Source: Pseudomonadota bacterium
GTDB taxonomy: Bacteria > Pseudomonadota > Gammaproteobacteria > Burkholderiales > Thiobacillaceae
Length of the DNA stretch: 64,000 nucleotides
Direction of reading: 5' to 3'
Assembly (NCBI GenBank): GCA_030691265.1
Contig: JAUYET010000014.1
Coordinates: 1 to 64,000 of the forward strand
Under the pieces are notes generated by a model, which saw only the letters and a list, made by a program, of their open reading frames with translations, had not been told where the DNA came from and searched no databases. This document shows positions 8,551 to 17,698 of this stretch, one piece after another. A program made the position numbers and the translations under genes. How positions within the stretch are numbered: position 1 is the first letter of the stretch; every line of letters begins with the position of its first letter.

Positions 8551-10653
8551 CTAAACCATCAGGTCGGCGGGGTCGCTGAAACCCTCGATCAGACCCAATG
8601 TGTTGTCATATCCCCCCGTCCAGACATACAGGTCGGGCGTAACGGGTTCAAGCCAATCCTGTTTTTCTCGGATTTCGTGCCGGAACAGGTTCACAAGATA
8701 AGGCTGGAGCCGCTGCCAGTTGCGCTGCGTGGGAACGGTCTTCCATTCTTCCAGCCGTTGCAACCCATCTCCGTAAGGTGCGACGACTGAAACGGTATCG
8801 GATTCGATGAGCCGGTAGCGTTTCGCAACTTCTGGGTAGTTTAGTTCCGCCCGGTAGGACTGAATTTCTTTCCTGTCTGTGTCGACGATGTCAAAAACTC
8901 GCTTGAAATATTCACGAAAAATATCGGGCTTGTGTAATTGGTCGATGGGCTGCGTTTCAAGAAGGAAACGCGCCTGCTCCGAGGCAACCATATACGGGCC
9001 GCGAGGGGTACCACCTTCGACCGGTTCGAAAATAACAACCTTGCCGCTGGCACGTAGTCCTTCACGGTTGCAGCGTCCAGCAGCTTGAACGATGCGGTCG
9101 AGCGGGCCGCTCGCCCGCCAAACTTCGGGAAAGTCCAGGTCCACACCCGCTTCCACGACTTGGGTGCTGATGAGACGAACCGGCTGAGGGTTATTCAAAT
9201 CAAGTCGATTCTTAATTTCCGCCAAGACGCTTTGCCGGTGGGCACCACAAAGCAAGGTGGATAGATGAAAAACATCCGGTGCTTTGCCGATGGCATCCAA
9301 CAAGGCCAGGGCGTTTTTGCGCGTGTTGAGGATGACAAGAATCTGTTCGCGTTGGCGGATTTCCTCAGCCAGTTCATGCCATTCAATTTTGTCAGGACGA
9401 CGGGAATAGGACACACGGCCAAGCTGTTCCAGCTCAGCAAAGTGGCGGCGATAGTCCAGGACGATTTCTCGTATCTCGGCTCCCTGAAAGGCGTCCAGCC
9501 AACGACTATCCTCAAAGGCCGGTTGGGTGGCGGTGCAGAGCACCACGGTTGATCCATAACCGCCGGCCTCGACGGGGGTGGTCAGCAATTTCAATACATC
9601 CAGAGTCGGCGAGAGCAATTCCGGCGGCAGGGTTTGCACTTCATCCAAGACGATCACGGCGCGAGCCAGTCGATGCAGCTTGCGCACCTTGCCGGGGTGA
9701 TTGCCAAACAGGCTCTCGAAGAGTTGAACCGTAGTGGTCACGATCAATGGGGCGTCCCAGTTTTCGCTGGCCAGTTTCCGCCGCATATAGTCCGTGTCCT
9801 GTCTGTCGCTAATGTCGTCAGGTAAAGGAATGGCGGAGTGATGCTCCAACAAAGCATCGTCGCCCAAGATTTCCCGGTAGGTTTGGGCCGTCTGGGTGGT
9901 AATGCTGGTGTAGGGGATGGCGACAACGACACGCCTCTGATCGTTTTCAAGAGCATGTCGCAAAGCAAAAGCTAAGCCGCTACGCGTCTTGCCGCCGCCT
10001 GTTGGAACGGTGAGCCGAAAAAGCCCGGGGGGCAAAGGGGCGGATTGGAGGCAGGCTTCGTAGACCTCACGGCGGATACGGTTGACCGGGGTGGTTTCAT
10101 TGATGATGCCCTGCTGGGCGGTTTGCAGCTTCTCCCAAAGAGTGTCCAGTGATGGGTATTGGGCCCGTCGTTCCGCTTGGACTGGATTGAAATGGGATTC
10201 CGTGTCGAGGTAATCGGCGTCCACCAAAGCAGAGAAAGTCATGCGAATGAAAAATTCACGCTGATGCGGTGTCTGGACTGGAAGCTTGAAGTTGGACGCT
10301 GGCGCATTCAGCTTTTTCAACGCATCGTTCATGGTCAGGAGGCAATTAGGCTGCTGCTGAAGAAACTGGCTCAGCTTGGCGCTGGCGTCTCCCATGTCGT
10401 GCAAGCCTGCATGATGACCAAGAATCGGCAAGGCAATTTCCTGCCACCGCCCTTGGTTCAATAGTCGGTACGCCAAGGCAGCTCCCCAAATTGCGTGCGG
10501 GACGGAAGGATGCTGCCTACCTTCGTGCTGGGCGATGAGATAGTCCTGAAATTCAGGATTCAGCTTGCCGAGGTCGTGCCAAAGACCCAAGAGATAAGCA
10601 ATTTCGGAAGCATTGAACACTCGGGCGAACTTGCTGGCTCTACCGGCAACTTG
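8551..10653 (-). pseudogene. cas3: cas3, 3' portion (partial HD plus complete helicase), separated from its 5' end by the Mu-like prophage
   Basis: Begins QVAGRASKFARVF...GLWHDLGK; helicase motifs VPTGGGKTRSG, VLDEVQ, CTATQPAFE, AAGRCNREG. The first 28 codons are missing here (Q29-V30-A31 fall in the duplicated 9 bp). Confidence 0.95.
10645..10653. repeat. Direct repeat / target-site duplication copy (GGCAACTTG)
   Basis: Identical to 47958-47966. Confidence 0.85.
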
Positions 10654-10663
10654 TAACGGCGCG

Positions 10664-10700
10664 CGCTTTTTGGCACTGTTTTGCACGCTTTTTGGCACTG
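10664..10700 (+). repeat. Prophage right-end repeats, two copies of CGCTTTTTGGCACTG (22-bp period), putative transposase sites
   Basis: Exact copies at 10664-10678 and 10686-10700; related GTGCCA motifs in opposite orientation near 47933 and 47851. Confidence 0.6.
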
Positions 10701-10703
10701 CAA

Positions 10704-11476
10704 TTAACCCCAATTACGGATAATTAACTCGCGGCTCTTGGTCGTGGGGCGACCGCCTCCACCAACGGTGTAATTGATGTCGACGTGGGTGATGTTCAGG
10801 CCTTTAAAAGCAGCCCGCATTTCGGGGATGTCGTTGACGCTGATCAGCATCTTTCCCTTGATCGTCTTGGCCAGGTCGGCGAGTAAATCGTAGTTCTCCA
10901 GACCGAATTTAACGCCGTAGCCTTCCGTGCCCCAATAGGGTGGGTCGCAATAGAACAGGGTGTGTGGTCGGTCGTAGCGGCGGATGCATTCTTCCCATGG
11001 CAAATGCTCGATGACCGTCCGTGACAGACGTAGGTGTGCCTGAGACAAATCCTCTTCGATTCTGAGAAGATTTATGCGCGGGGCGCTGGTGGTCGCGGTG
11101 CCGAAAGTGCGGCCGTCGACCTTGCCACCGAAGCCGAGCTTCTGGAGATAAAAAAAGCGCGCGGCGCGCTGGATATCGGTCAGGGTTTCCGGCGGGTGAT
11201 GTCCATCCATTCCCATATCTGGCGGCTTACCAAGGCATGTTTGAACTGGCGGATGAATTCCTCCAGGTGGTGCTTTACGACGCGATAGAGATTGACCAGG
11301 TCACCGTTGATGTCGTTCAAGACTTCGGCCCGGACTGGCTCTTTCATGAAATACATGGCGGCGGCGCCGGCAAATGGTTCGGCATAACACTCGTGGGCCG
11401 GGTACAGGGGCAGGATGTGCTTGGCGAGGCGGCGCTTGCCGCCGATCCAGGGAATGATGGGTTTTGAATGGTTCAT
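10704..11476 (-). pseudogene. D12-class DNA adenine (N6) methyltransferase, frameshifted
   Basis: N-terminal part MNHSKPIIPWIGGKRRLAKHI...FAGAAAMYF and C-terminal part ...PPETLTDIQRAARFFYLQ...FYCDPPYWGTEGYG lie in two frames meeting at ~11185-11195. Confidence 0.85.
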
Positions 11477-11621
11477 GCTGCAAGCCTTTCGTGTGTCGTG
11501 ATAGGCTGGCTCCGCCGTGTGCACGGTGGGGGAGCCTTGGCCGATGCTTGCAGGCAGCGTCTGCGGGCGGAGGGACCAAGCGGGTGTTAGCGCACTCGCA
11601 AGGTCGCTCCCTCTTTATTGC

Positions 11622-12128
11622 CTAAATTGTCTCCATGGCAGTAACGGCCGCCGCCAATGCCTGGCTGATGCCGGTGCTGTCCAGTGCTGCGTTGATCGCT
11701 GCCTCGCCATGATCGCTGGCGCCGCGAACGGCTTTTACCCAGTTCCACTGAGCCCGTATATCCAACCACTCAGCACCAGAGGTATCGCCGTCTGCCAGCA
11801 GCTCGACAGACCTGGCTGTGAGGTTGGCTTGTCGCCACTGAGGGAGACTGGCCAGGATGATGCTGCCAGCCTCGTTTTTGATTGATATGACAGCCTGGGC
11901 GCGAACATCTTCCAGCGCTGGCGCTGGCGATTCCGGGGGAACAGGGATGTCCTCCAGTTGCCAGATGCCGTCAATCCACACGGCCTGTTGGCCATTGGAT
12001 ACGACCGGCGGGACGGATTCCGTGGCATGAGCTGGGATGAGGAACTCCCCTTCTTCCCGCGGCGACTCGTCGGCCTGGGAGGTGCCCAGATGTATCCCCG
12101 TGACGGGGTGGTAGTGGTAGATGTCCAT
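11622..12128 (-). CDS. Tail fiber assembly-like protein
   Basis: 168 aa; MDIYHYHPVTGIHLGTSQADESPREEGEFLIPAHAT; directly after a tail-fiber/collar gene. Confidence 0.7.
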   Translation of the reverse strand: MDIYHYHPVTGIHLGTSQADESPREEGEFLIPAHATESVPPVVSNGQQAVWIDGIWQLEDIPVPPESPAPALEDVRAQAVISIKNEAGSIILASLPQWRQANLTARSVELLADGDTSGAEWLDIRAQWNWVKAVRGASDHGEAAINAALDSTGISQALAAAVTAMETI

Positions 12129-12140
12129 GGTTGTCTCCGA

Positions 12141-12794
12141 TCAGTACTTGATGCAGGCCAGCAGCGCGATGTTGCGGGGACGAGTTTCGGTGCCGCCTGT
12201 GGCGCCCGTCGACAGCCCGGTCGATCCGCTCGGATCGCCCGTGCCGGTGATGAAACCACCGCCGGTCGAGGCCTGCGGCAAAGTATGCGTGTGTGCTTTG
12301 ATGTCATCGGCCTGGGCGCTACCCAGCACCCGCCCACTATCCACCGCGCCATCATCGGCCCAGCCGCGCACGAACTCGCCGCGCAGGTCCGGCAAATTGA
12401 AGGTGGTGCTGCCGTCGCCGGCGCCGAAAACTGTCCCGATAGCCGCGAACAACGCGGCATAGGTGGTGCGTGATATCGCGGCGCCATTGGCCTTGAGGTA
12501 GCCCGTCGGAGCGGTAGATTTGGCGACATAAATGACCGATCCGACCGGTGTTATGCCAGAGATCAGCGCCGCGATCGCGGCGGACAGCTGCGTCAGATTG
12601 GTGTGATTCGGCGTCAGGCCGGCAGCGGAAACCACCGCGCGCAACTCTTCCGTAATCATGTGATACCACCACGGCCCCGGTGTGGTTGCCGGGATGCCGC
12701 CGACCGGACTGCCTGCGGTCGCGTAACCGGTCGAGGGAAAGGCGGGCGCGCTGGGCGGCGAAGCGGCGGCGCCGGAGGTAAAAACGCGGTCCAT
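12141..12794 (-). CDS. Phage tail fiber / collar-domain protein
   Basis: 217 aa; GYLKANGAAISRTTYAALFAAIGTVFGAGDGSTTFNLPDLRGEFVRGW. Confidence 0.9.
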   Translation of the reverse strand: MDRVFTSGAAASPPSAPAFPSTGYATAGSPVGGIPATTPGPWWYHMITEELRAVVSAAGLTPNHTNLTQLSAAIAALISGITPVGSVIYVAKSTAPTGYLKANGAAISRTTYAALFAAIGTVFGAGDGSTTFNLPDLRGEFVRGWADDGAVDSGRVLGSAQADDIKAHTHTLPQASTGGGFITGTGDPSGSTGLSTGATGGTETRPRNIALLACIKY

Positions 12795-12804
12795 GTTGGC
12801 TCCT

Positions 12805-13365
12805 TTACGAGTAGCTGAAAATCACGTGGGTATGAGCCGGCTTGAGCCGGGTGAGCATGCATTCGAGGGCCTGGTTGCCCCAGGCGGACAGTGGGTCGAT
12901 GACGGTGTCGTTGACCGTCAGCACGGTGACCGTGTCGAGCGCTGCGTTGATTTGCCAGGCGTAGCGCCAGGCAGCGTCAAACAGGGGGGCGTTGACATCC
13001 AAGTTGACGTCATGCGGCCGGAATTCGGTGATGGTGATGGCGTATCCCATCGCCGCGGCAAGGGCGACGAAATAGGCGCCGGTCTGTCCACCCTGGCCAG
13101 CCCACTTTGCCACCAGCGCGGCGCGGCGCTGGCCGGTGGTCTGGCCGCCGCCGATGCAGGCATCCGGCAGGCCGGCGGTGGTCTCCCAGTCTGCGAACAG
13201 GGCAGCCGTGGTGCGCGGATCGAACTCGATCTGCAGCGCCTGCGCACTGCCGTAGGCGGCGTCTAGCGCCGCACCATCGGCGGCGAGCAGGGAAACCAGC
13301 AGCGCGTTATCCGGCGCGTAGCTGGTCAGCGGCAACAGGTTGGCGAGAAGGTCGGCGTGCGACAT
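12805..13365 (-). CDS. Mu gp48-like tail protein (DUF2313)
   Basis: 186 aa; downstream of the baseplate J-like gene; LLPLTSYAP... motif. Confidence 0.75.
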   Translation of the reverse strand: MSHADLLANLLPLTSYAPDNALLVSLLAADGAALDAAYGSAQALQIEFDPRTTAALFADWETTAGLPDACIGGGQTTGQRRAALVAKWAGQGGQTGAYFVALAAAMGYAITITEFRPHDVNLDVNAPLFDAAWRYAWQINAALDTVTVLTVNDTVIDPLSAWGNQALECMLTRLKPAHTHVIFSYS

Positions 13366-13366
13366 A

Positions 13367-14428
13367 TCAGGTCACCGCGATCGCGCCGAGCGTCGCGAGT
13401 TGGACGTGGGTGGCATCGACCAGGGTGGTGGTGTTGCCGGCCGGGGCGGATAGGGTGACATCGGCCACGCCGGTCTGAGTGGCCAGGATGGCGAGGATCT
13501 GGCTGCGGTAGGCTGTGGCGCCAGGCGCCAGTCCGGCGAAATAGGCGGCCAGCTCGACCGTCGCAATGGCCTTGATGTCGGCCAGATCGACCGAGCCAGT
13601 CAGCACGAGCGCGGCGGTAATGGCGACCGGAACCGCCGTCGGCCCCATCACCAGCACATCGGCGGTAACGGGCCGTAGATCGGCGATGTAATCGCTCACC
13701 TCGGTGACCAGACTGGGCGCGGGAATGCCGCCACCTTCCGGCATGATCACCACATCGACCGTGCCGATGCCCCGGCGCAGCGGGTAGCACCAGGCCAGAT
13801 CGACCCCGGCCATCTCGCCAGCCCAGCGCACATAGTCATGCGCCGCGCCACCGCTGGGCGGATTGCGGATCAGATCGATCAATCGGGTGCGCAGCTCCGC
13901 ATCGGTCTCGATATCCGCGCCGCCGGTCATGGCGCTCCCGATTGCGGTGCCATTGACGCCCGATGGCGCGGACACCAGCGTCAGGCTGGCGCCCGTGACC
14001 AGATTGCCAGCCGCGCCGGGTTCAACGGCCTGGGCAGCCAGAGTGGCGGCGCCAGCCCCATCCAACGCAGCGGCGAGGGTGGTCGCGTAAACCACGCCAG
14101 CCACGGTGCGCGCCTGGGTGCCGATGGGGATGCTGGCCCCGGGCGTGCCGGAGAACGTCAGCGTTCCAGCGGCATAGGCAGCTGGCTTGCGCGTCATGCC
14201 GCGCAGGCTGGCATGGCGTTCCAGCCAATCCGCATCGGCCAGGTCGGGCAGAATCTGTCGGCTCAGCCAGTCCTGATGCATGTACAGGCCTTCGACCGCC
14301 GCCGCGATGCCGGCTGCGCGGATGTACAGGTCGGAGTCTGGGCCGACGGCCGCATCCGGTTGCTGGTTGGCTACATCGCGCAGGATGGCGTCGCGGATTG
14401 CCGGGTAGGCTGGTGTGGCGTAGGGCAT
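13367..14428 (-). CDS. Mu gp47-like baseplate J protein
   Basis: MPYATPAYPAIRDAILRDVANQQPDAAVGPDSDLYIRAAGIAAAVEGLYMHQDW; ORF track extends upstream, ATG at 14428 preferred. Confidence 0.88.
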   Translation of the reverse strand: MPYATPAYPAIRDAILRDVANQQPDAAVGPDSDLYIRAAGIAAAVEGLYMHQDWLSRQILPDLADADWLERHASLRGMTRKPAAYAAGTLTFSGTPGASIPIGTQARTVAGVVYATTLAAALDGAGAATLAAQAVEPGAAGNLVTGASLTLVSAPSGVNGTAIGSAMTGGADIETDAELRTRLIDLIRNPPSGGAAHDYVRWAGEMAGVDLAWCYPLRRGIGTVDVVIMPEGGGIPAPSLVTEVSDYIADLRPVTADVLVMGPTAVPVAITAALVLTGSVDLADIKAIATVELAAYFAGLAPGATAYRSQILAILATQTGVADVTLSAPAGNTTTLVDATHVQLATLGAIAVT

Positions 14429-14802
14429 CAGATCACCTGGACGGGATGTTGAAAAGTGAGTTGCCGGCCGCTGGCGGCAGTGATCTGGATGGCCAGCAGC
14501 AGGCGGCCGTTGTGGGGCCGCTCGGTGGCGATCTCGATGGCGGTGGCGCGGCCATCGTCCAGGATGGGCTGCAGCGCCTGCGCAGCGTATTGCCGGGCGA
14601 GCAACTCGATACGCGCCAGGTCTTTTTCTCGCGCCAGCTCGTGCAATCGAGAACCCAGGGTAGGGTTGGCCCAAAACGAGCCCAGATGCGTCATCAGGCG
14701 CATATACACCGCGTTGGCCAGGCCATCGGCAGGGTCGCGCACGGGTGCGCCATTGCTGATTTCATAACCGCCGGTTTGCGGATTGATCCAGATATCCATC
14801 AC
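14428..14802 (-). CDS. Mu gp46-like baseplate protein (GPW/gp25 type)
   Basis: 124 aa; synteny and composition. Confidence 0.75.
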   Translation of the reverse strand: MMDIWINPQTGGYEISNGAPVRDPADGLANAVYMRLMTHLGSFWANPTLGSRLHELAREKDLARIELLARQYAAQALQPILDDGRATAIEIATERPHNGRLLLAIQITAASGRQLTFQHPVQVI

Positions 14803-15371
14803 ATCGTCCCGATGGGTGTGCTCACGCTGCCGCCCTGCGGGTCGGTGTGCGTGTGGGCGTTGTAGATGGTGCGCATGCCGGCCAGGGTCTTCGGGATCGT
14901 CGCCTGGTGCTCGGTAATGCCCAGATCGACCTTCAACTCACCGCCAGTGACGCGCACCAACGGAGAATTCAGCGTTATCTGAGCGGATGCATTGACGATC
15001 AGTGTCTGGGTATTGATCTCCACCACCCGGCCGCGCTTGAGGTGGATGTGATCGCCCTCATCGGTGTAGAGCGCGACCTCGCCGGATGCCAGTCCCTTGA
15101 GTCGGTACGCGCCGTGTTCGGTGGCGATCACGATGCCATGGGCGGTGCGCCCGCCGATGGGCAACAGCACCGCCATCGTGCCGGCAGGCGGGTTGCTGGT
15201 GAGGCCGTAGTGCTGCATCAGCTCCGCTGCCTGGAGGGTTTCGCCGTCGAGGCCATCCACCTGGACGAGCTGCACGGCGGGGGCGGAGTTGACGGTTTTC
15301 ACCACGCCTCGGAAGGCCTGGCGCACGCGGGCCAGGGCGCGGTCGATACGGAGTTGGAGGTCGCGGATCAT
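14799..15371 (-). CDS. Mu gp45-like baseplate assembly protein V (spike)
   Basis: MIRDLQLRIDRALARVRQAFRGVVKTVNSAPAVQLVQVDGLDGETLQAAELMQHYGLTSNPPAG. Confidence 0.88.
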   Translation of the reverse strand: MIRDLQLRIDRALARVRQAFRGVVKTVNSAPAVQLVQVDGLDGETLQAAELMQHYGLTSNPPAGTMAVLLPIGGRTAHGIVIATEHGAYRLKGLASGEVALYTDEGDHIHLKRGRVVEINTQTLIVNASAQITLNSPLVRVTGGELKVDLGITEHQATIPKTLAGMRTIYNAHTHTDPQGGSVSTPIGTM

Positions 15372-16489
15372 GGCTTCAGCGGAACAATCTGCCCCGGTAC
15401 ATCGTTCTTGCCGCGCCGGTGCTTGCGTTGATGCGGGTGGGCGTCCAGGGTCCAGACGCCGTCCTCTTTCAGGGTGAGCGTGGTGATGCTCGGCTGGCCA
15501 CGGCCGCCGGTGAAGGTGCGCGCGATCAAAAAATAAGTGCCGTCCAGGTTGTGCGGCTCGCTCTTGAGCGCGATGCGCATGCCTGGCGTCCACAGCTTGC
15601 CGTGACCTGGCAGGCCGGGGGCGTCGATGCGGTGACCGGAAACCTCGGCAGTCAGGGTCAGGGCATCCAGGCGGCTATCGGCCAAGAGCTTGTTTGCGCG
15701 CGCGGCGGCAATGGCTGGGTTGTTGGCCTCATGGTCGGTGACGATGCGCGGCCGGTGGTAGCCGACACCGCTGTCCCTGACCACGCCAGTTACACGATGC
15801 TGGCCCTGGGCGGTCTCGGTACCGTGGGTTTGCCCCAGCACGGTCAACTCGGAAAAACGGCGTGCCATCGAGCGGCTGCGCGCCAGTCGGCGCAGGTTGT
15901 TGCCGTTGCCATCGCGGCGCATGAGCAGATGCGCCTGCACTGGCGTGGTGTAGTCCGGGCCGCCCACCACCAGGGTGCCGTCCGGCTCCATCCAGGGCCA
16001 CAGGCCATTGGCCTCGGCGGCATGCGCCAGCACGTTCCATGCGGTATCGCCCGGTTCCACGCCGACCTTTTCCCGGCGCTCGGTTGCATCGGCGTCGATA
16101 CGGATTTTGCTCAGGCCATAGGGCGCTGCGATGGCTGCGACGATTTCGTCCAGCGTGGCCTGGCGCTTAGTGAACAAGGGTGCGGCGCAATCGAGCAGCG
16201 CCCCGGCCAGGTCGCGGCCGGAGATGTTGAGCGAGCTGCCGCCCGGCCCGACCTCGTCGTGTATATCGTCGATGCGACCCACCATCACCGGCGTATCGCC
16301 GACGCGCAACTCAAACAGCGCGCCCTCCACCACCGAGGCGGGCAGGCCGCCGATCTGGCCCAGGCTGGCCTGCCAGGCATCGGCAGGCGTGAGTAGATCG
16401 CTATCGACCCGGTAGCGCTCCCAATCGGCATGCGCTTTCCCTGCGATGAGGAGATTGATCCGATCAGTTGGCATAGGCATGGAGCACAT
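15368..16489 (-). CDS. Mu gp44-like tail/baseplate hub protein
   Basis: 373 aa; VNLLIAGK-type start, synteny. Confidence 0.82.
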   Translation of the reverse strand: MCSMPMPTDRINLLIAGKAHADWERYRVDSDLLTPADAWQASLGQIGGLPASVVEGALFELRVGDTPVMVGRIDDIHDEVGPGGSSLNISGRDLAGALLDCAAPLFTKRQATLDEIVAAIAAPYGLSKIRIDADATERREKVGVEPGDTAWNVLAHAAEANGLWPWMEPDGTLVVGGPDYTTPVQAHLLMRRDGNGNNLRRLARSRSMARRFSELTVLGQTHGTETAQGQHRVTGVVRDSGVGYHRPRIVTDHEANNPAIAAARANKLLADSRLDALTLTAEVSGHRIDAPGLPGHGKLWTPGMRIALKSEPHNLDGTYFLIARTFTGGRGQPSITTLTLKEDGVWTLDAHPHQRKHRRGKNDVPGQIVPLKP

Positions 16490-17636
16490 CGCCGCGCGCG
16501 ATGAAATTGGGCATGGCCAGGTTGTTCAGGCGTTGCAGCTCGATGGCGCGCGCGTGATCTCCGTACCATTTATGCGCCAGCAAACGCAGGCAGGCGGGGG
16601 CGTCCGCCACCCGGTCGATCATAGGGGGACGGGCTTCGATTACGGCGCGCGCGGCGGCCTGTATCGCCAACGCGGCAGCGCGCAACGGCTCGACAATGGC
16701 GGCCAGATCGGCCGGTGCGTAGGCCAGCCGCGCGGTCTCGATAGCCTCGTCGATAGCCGCTCTGGCCAGGTTCGAGACGACCTCTATTTCGGCGGGGCTC
16801 ATGGTCGGCGCATCCGCCTCGACACTGAACACATTGGCGGCGCCATCGGCCAGCAGGCCAGCGTAAACCACCGACAGGTGCGAATTAACCGAGGCATCGG
16901 CGGGGAATTTAGGCCGACCGAAACCGAACAAATCGGCCAACCGGGTTAACGCCATGAAACTCTGCCGCACCTCGCCGATGCCCCACGACCTGAGCGATAA
17001 AAACCCGTCTGCGATGCCGACGATATCGCTGGCCCAGGCGCTGGGGTAGGCAATGATATCCAGCCCGGACTGGATGAATCCCTTGACCTTGGCCTGCAGC
17101 TTTGCGGAGAGGGCGTTCATCTTGTCGCGCAACTGTGCCAGCTTGCTTTTCTTTTTCTCGCCCTTGACTGCTTTATCGACCGCATCGGTCGAAGCCGCCC
17201 GCGCCGCATCGGCCAACGGGCCGATTTCGGCAGCCTTCTGGACCGTCAGTTTATGGCTGAAAAACCCGGCATCGGCAACGTGCTCGACGAACTGGACCGA
17301 TATCGTGCAGGCATCCCGGTTATCCGCATCGTGGTGGACTTTGTAGGCGCGCACGCGAACAAACAGGCTGCCCCATATCGGGTGCGATAGATCGCCCTCA
17401 TCGGATCGATCCAGCGCGATCAGCAGATCGCGCAGCCGGAACTCGTAGTCGTCGCCCCAAAGAAAAACCTCCAGGGAGAACTGGCGCGGTCCCCGGCCCA
17501 AATCCTCGAAACTGGCGCCATCCCGGTACGGGTAGGCGTGCGCCGCCAGATCGCGCGTGACATCGTCGTCAGTTGCGCGGCAGTCGAATTGGACGCCCCT
17601 GAACGCGGCGTCCTGGAGGTTATTTTCCCAGGTCAT
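16464..17636 (-). CDS. DNA circularisation protein N-terminal domain family (Mu gp43-like)
   Basis: 390 aa; WENNLQDAAFRGVQFDC... followed by tail-length synteny. Confidence 0.82.
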   Translation of the reverse strand: MTWENNLQDAAFRGVQFDCRATDDDVTRDLAAHAYPYRDGASFEDLGRGPRQFSLEVFLWGDDYEFRLRDLLIALDRSDEGDLSHPIWGSLFVRVRAYKVHHDADNRDACTISVQFVEHVADAGFFSHKLTVQKAAEIGPLADAARAASTDAVDKAVKGEKKKSKLAQLRDKMNALSAKLQAKVKGFIQSGLDIIAYPSAWASDIVGIADGFLSLRSWGIGEVRQSFMALTRLADLFGFGRPKFPADASVNSHLSVVYAGLLADGAANVFSVEADAPTMSPAEIEVVSNLARAAIDEAIETARLAYAPADLAAIVEPLRAAALAIQAAARAVIEARPPMIDRVADAPACLRLLAHKWYGDHARAIELQRLNNLAMPNFIARGDVLHAYAN

Positions 17637-17698
17637 GGGACGCCATCCTCCGCGCGCGCGGGAGGGGGGTTAAGGCGGAAACGTTTCCGCTGGAGCGG

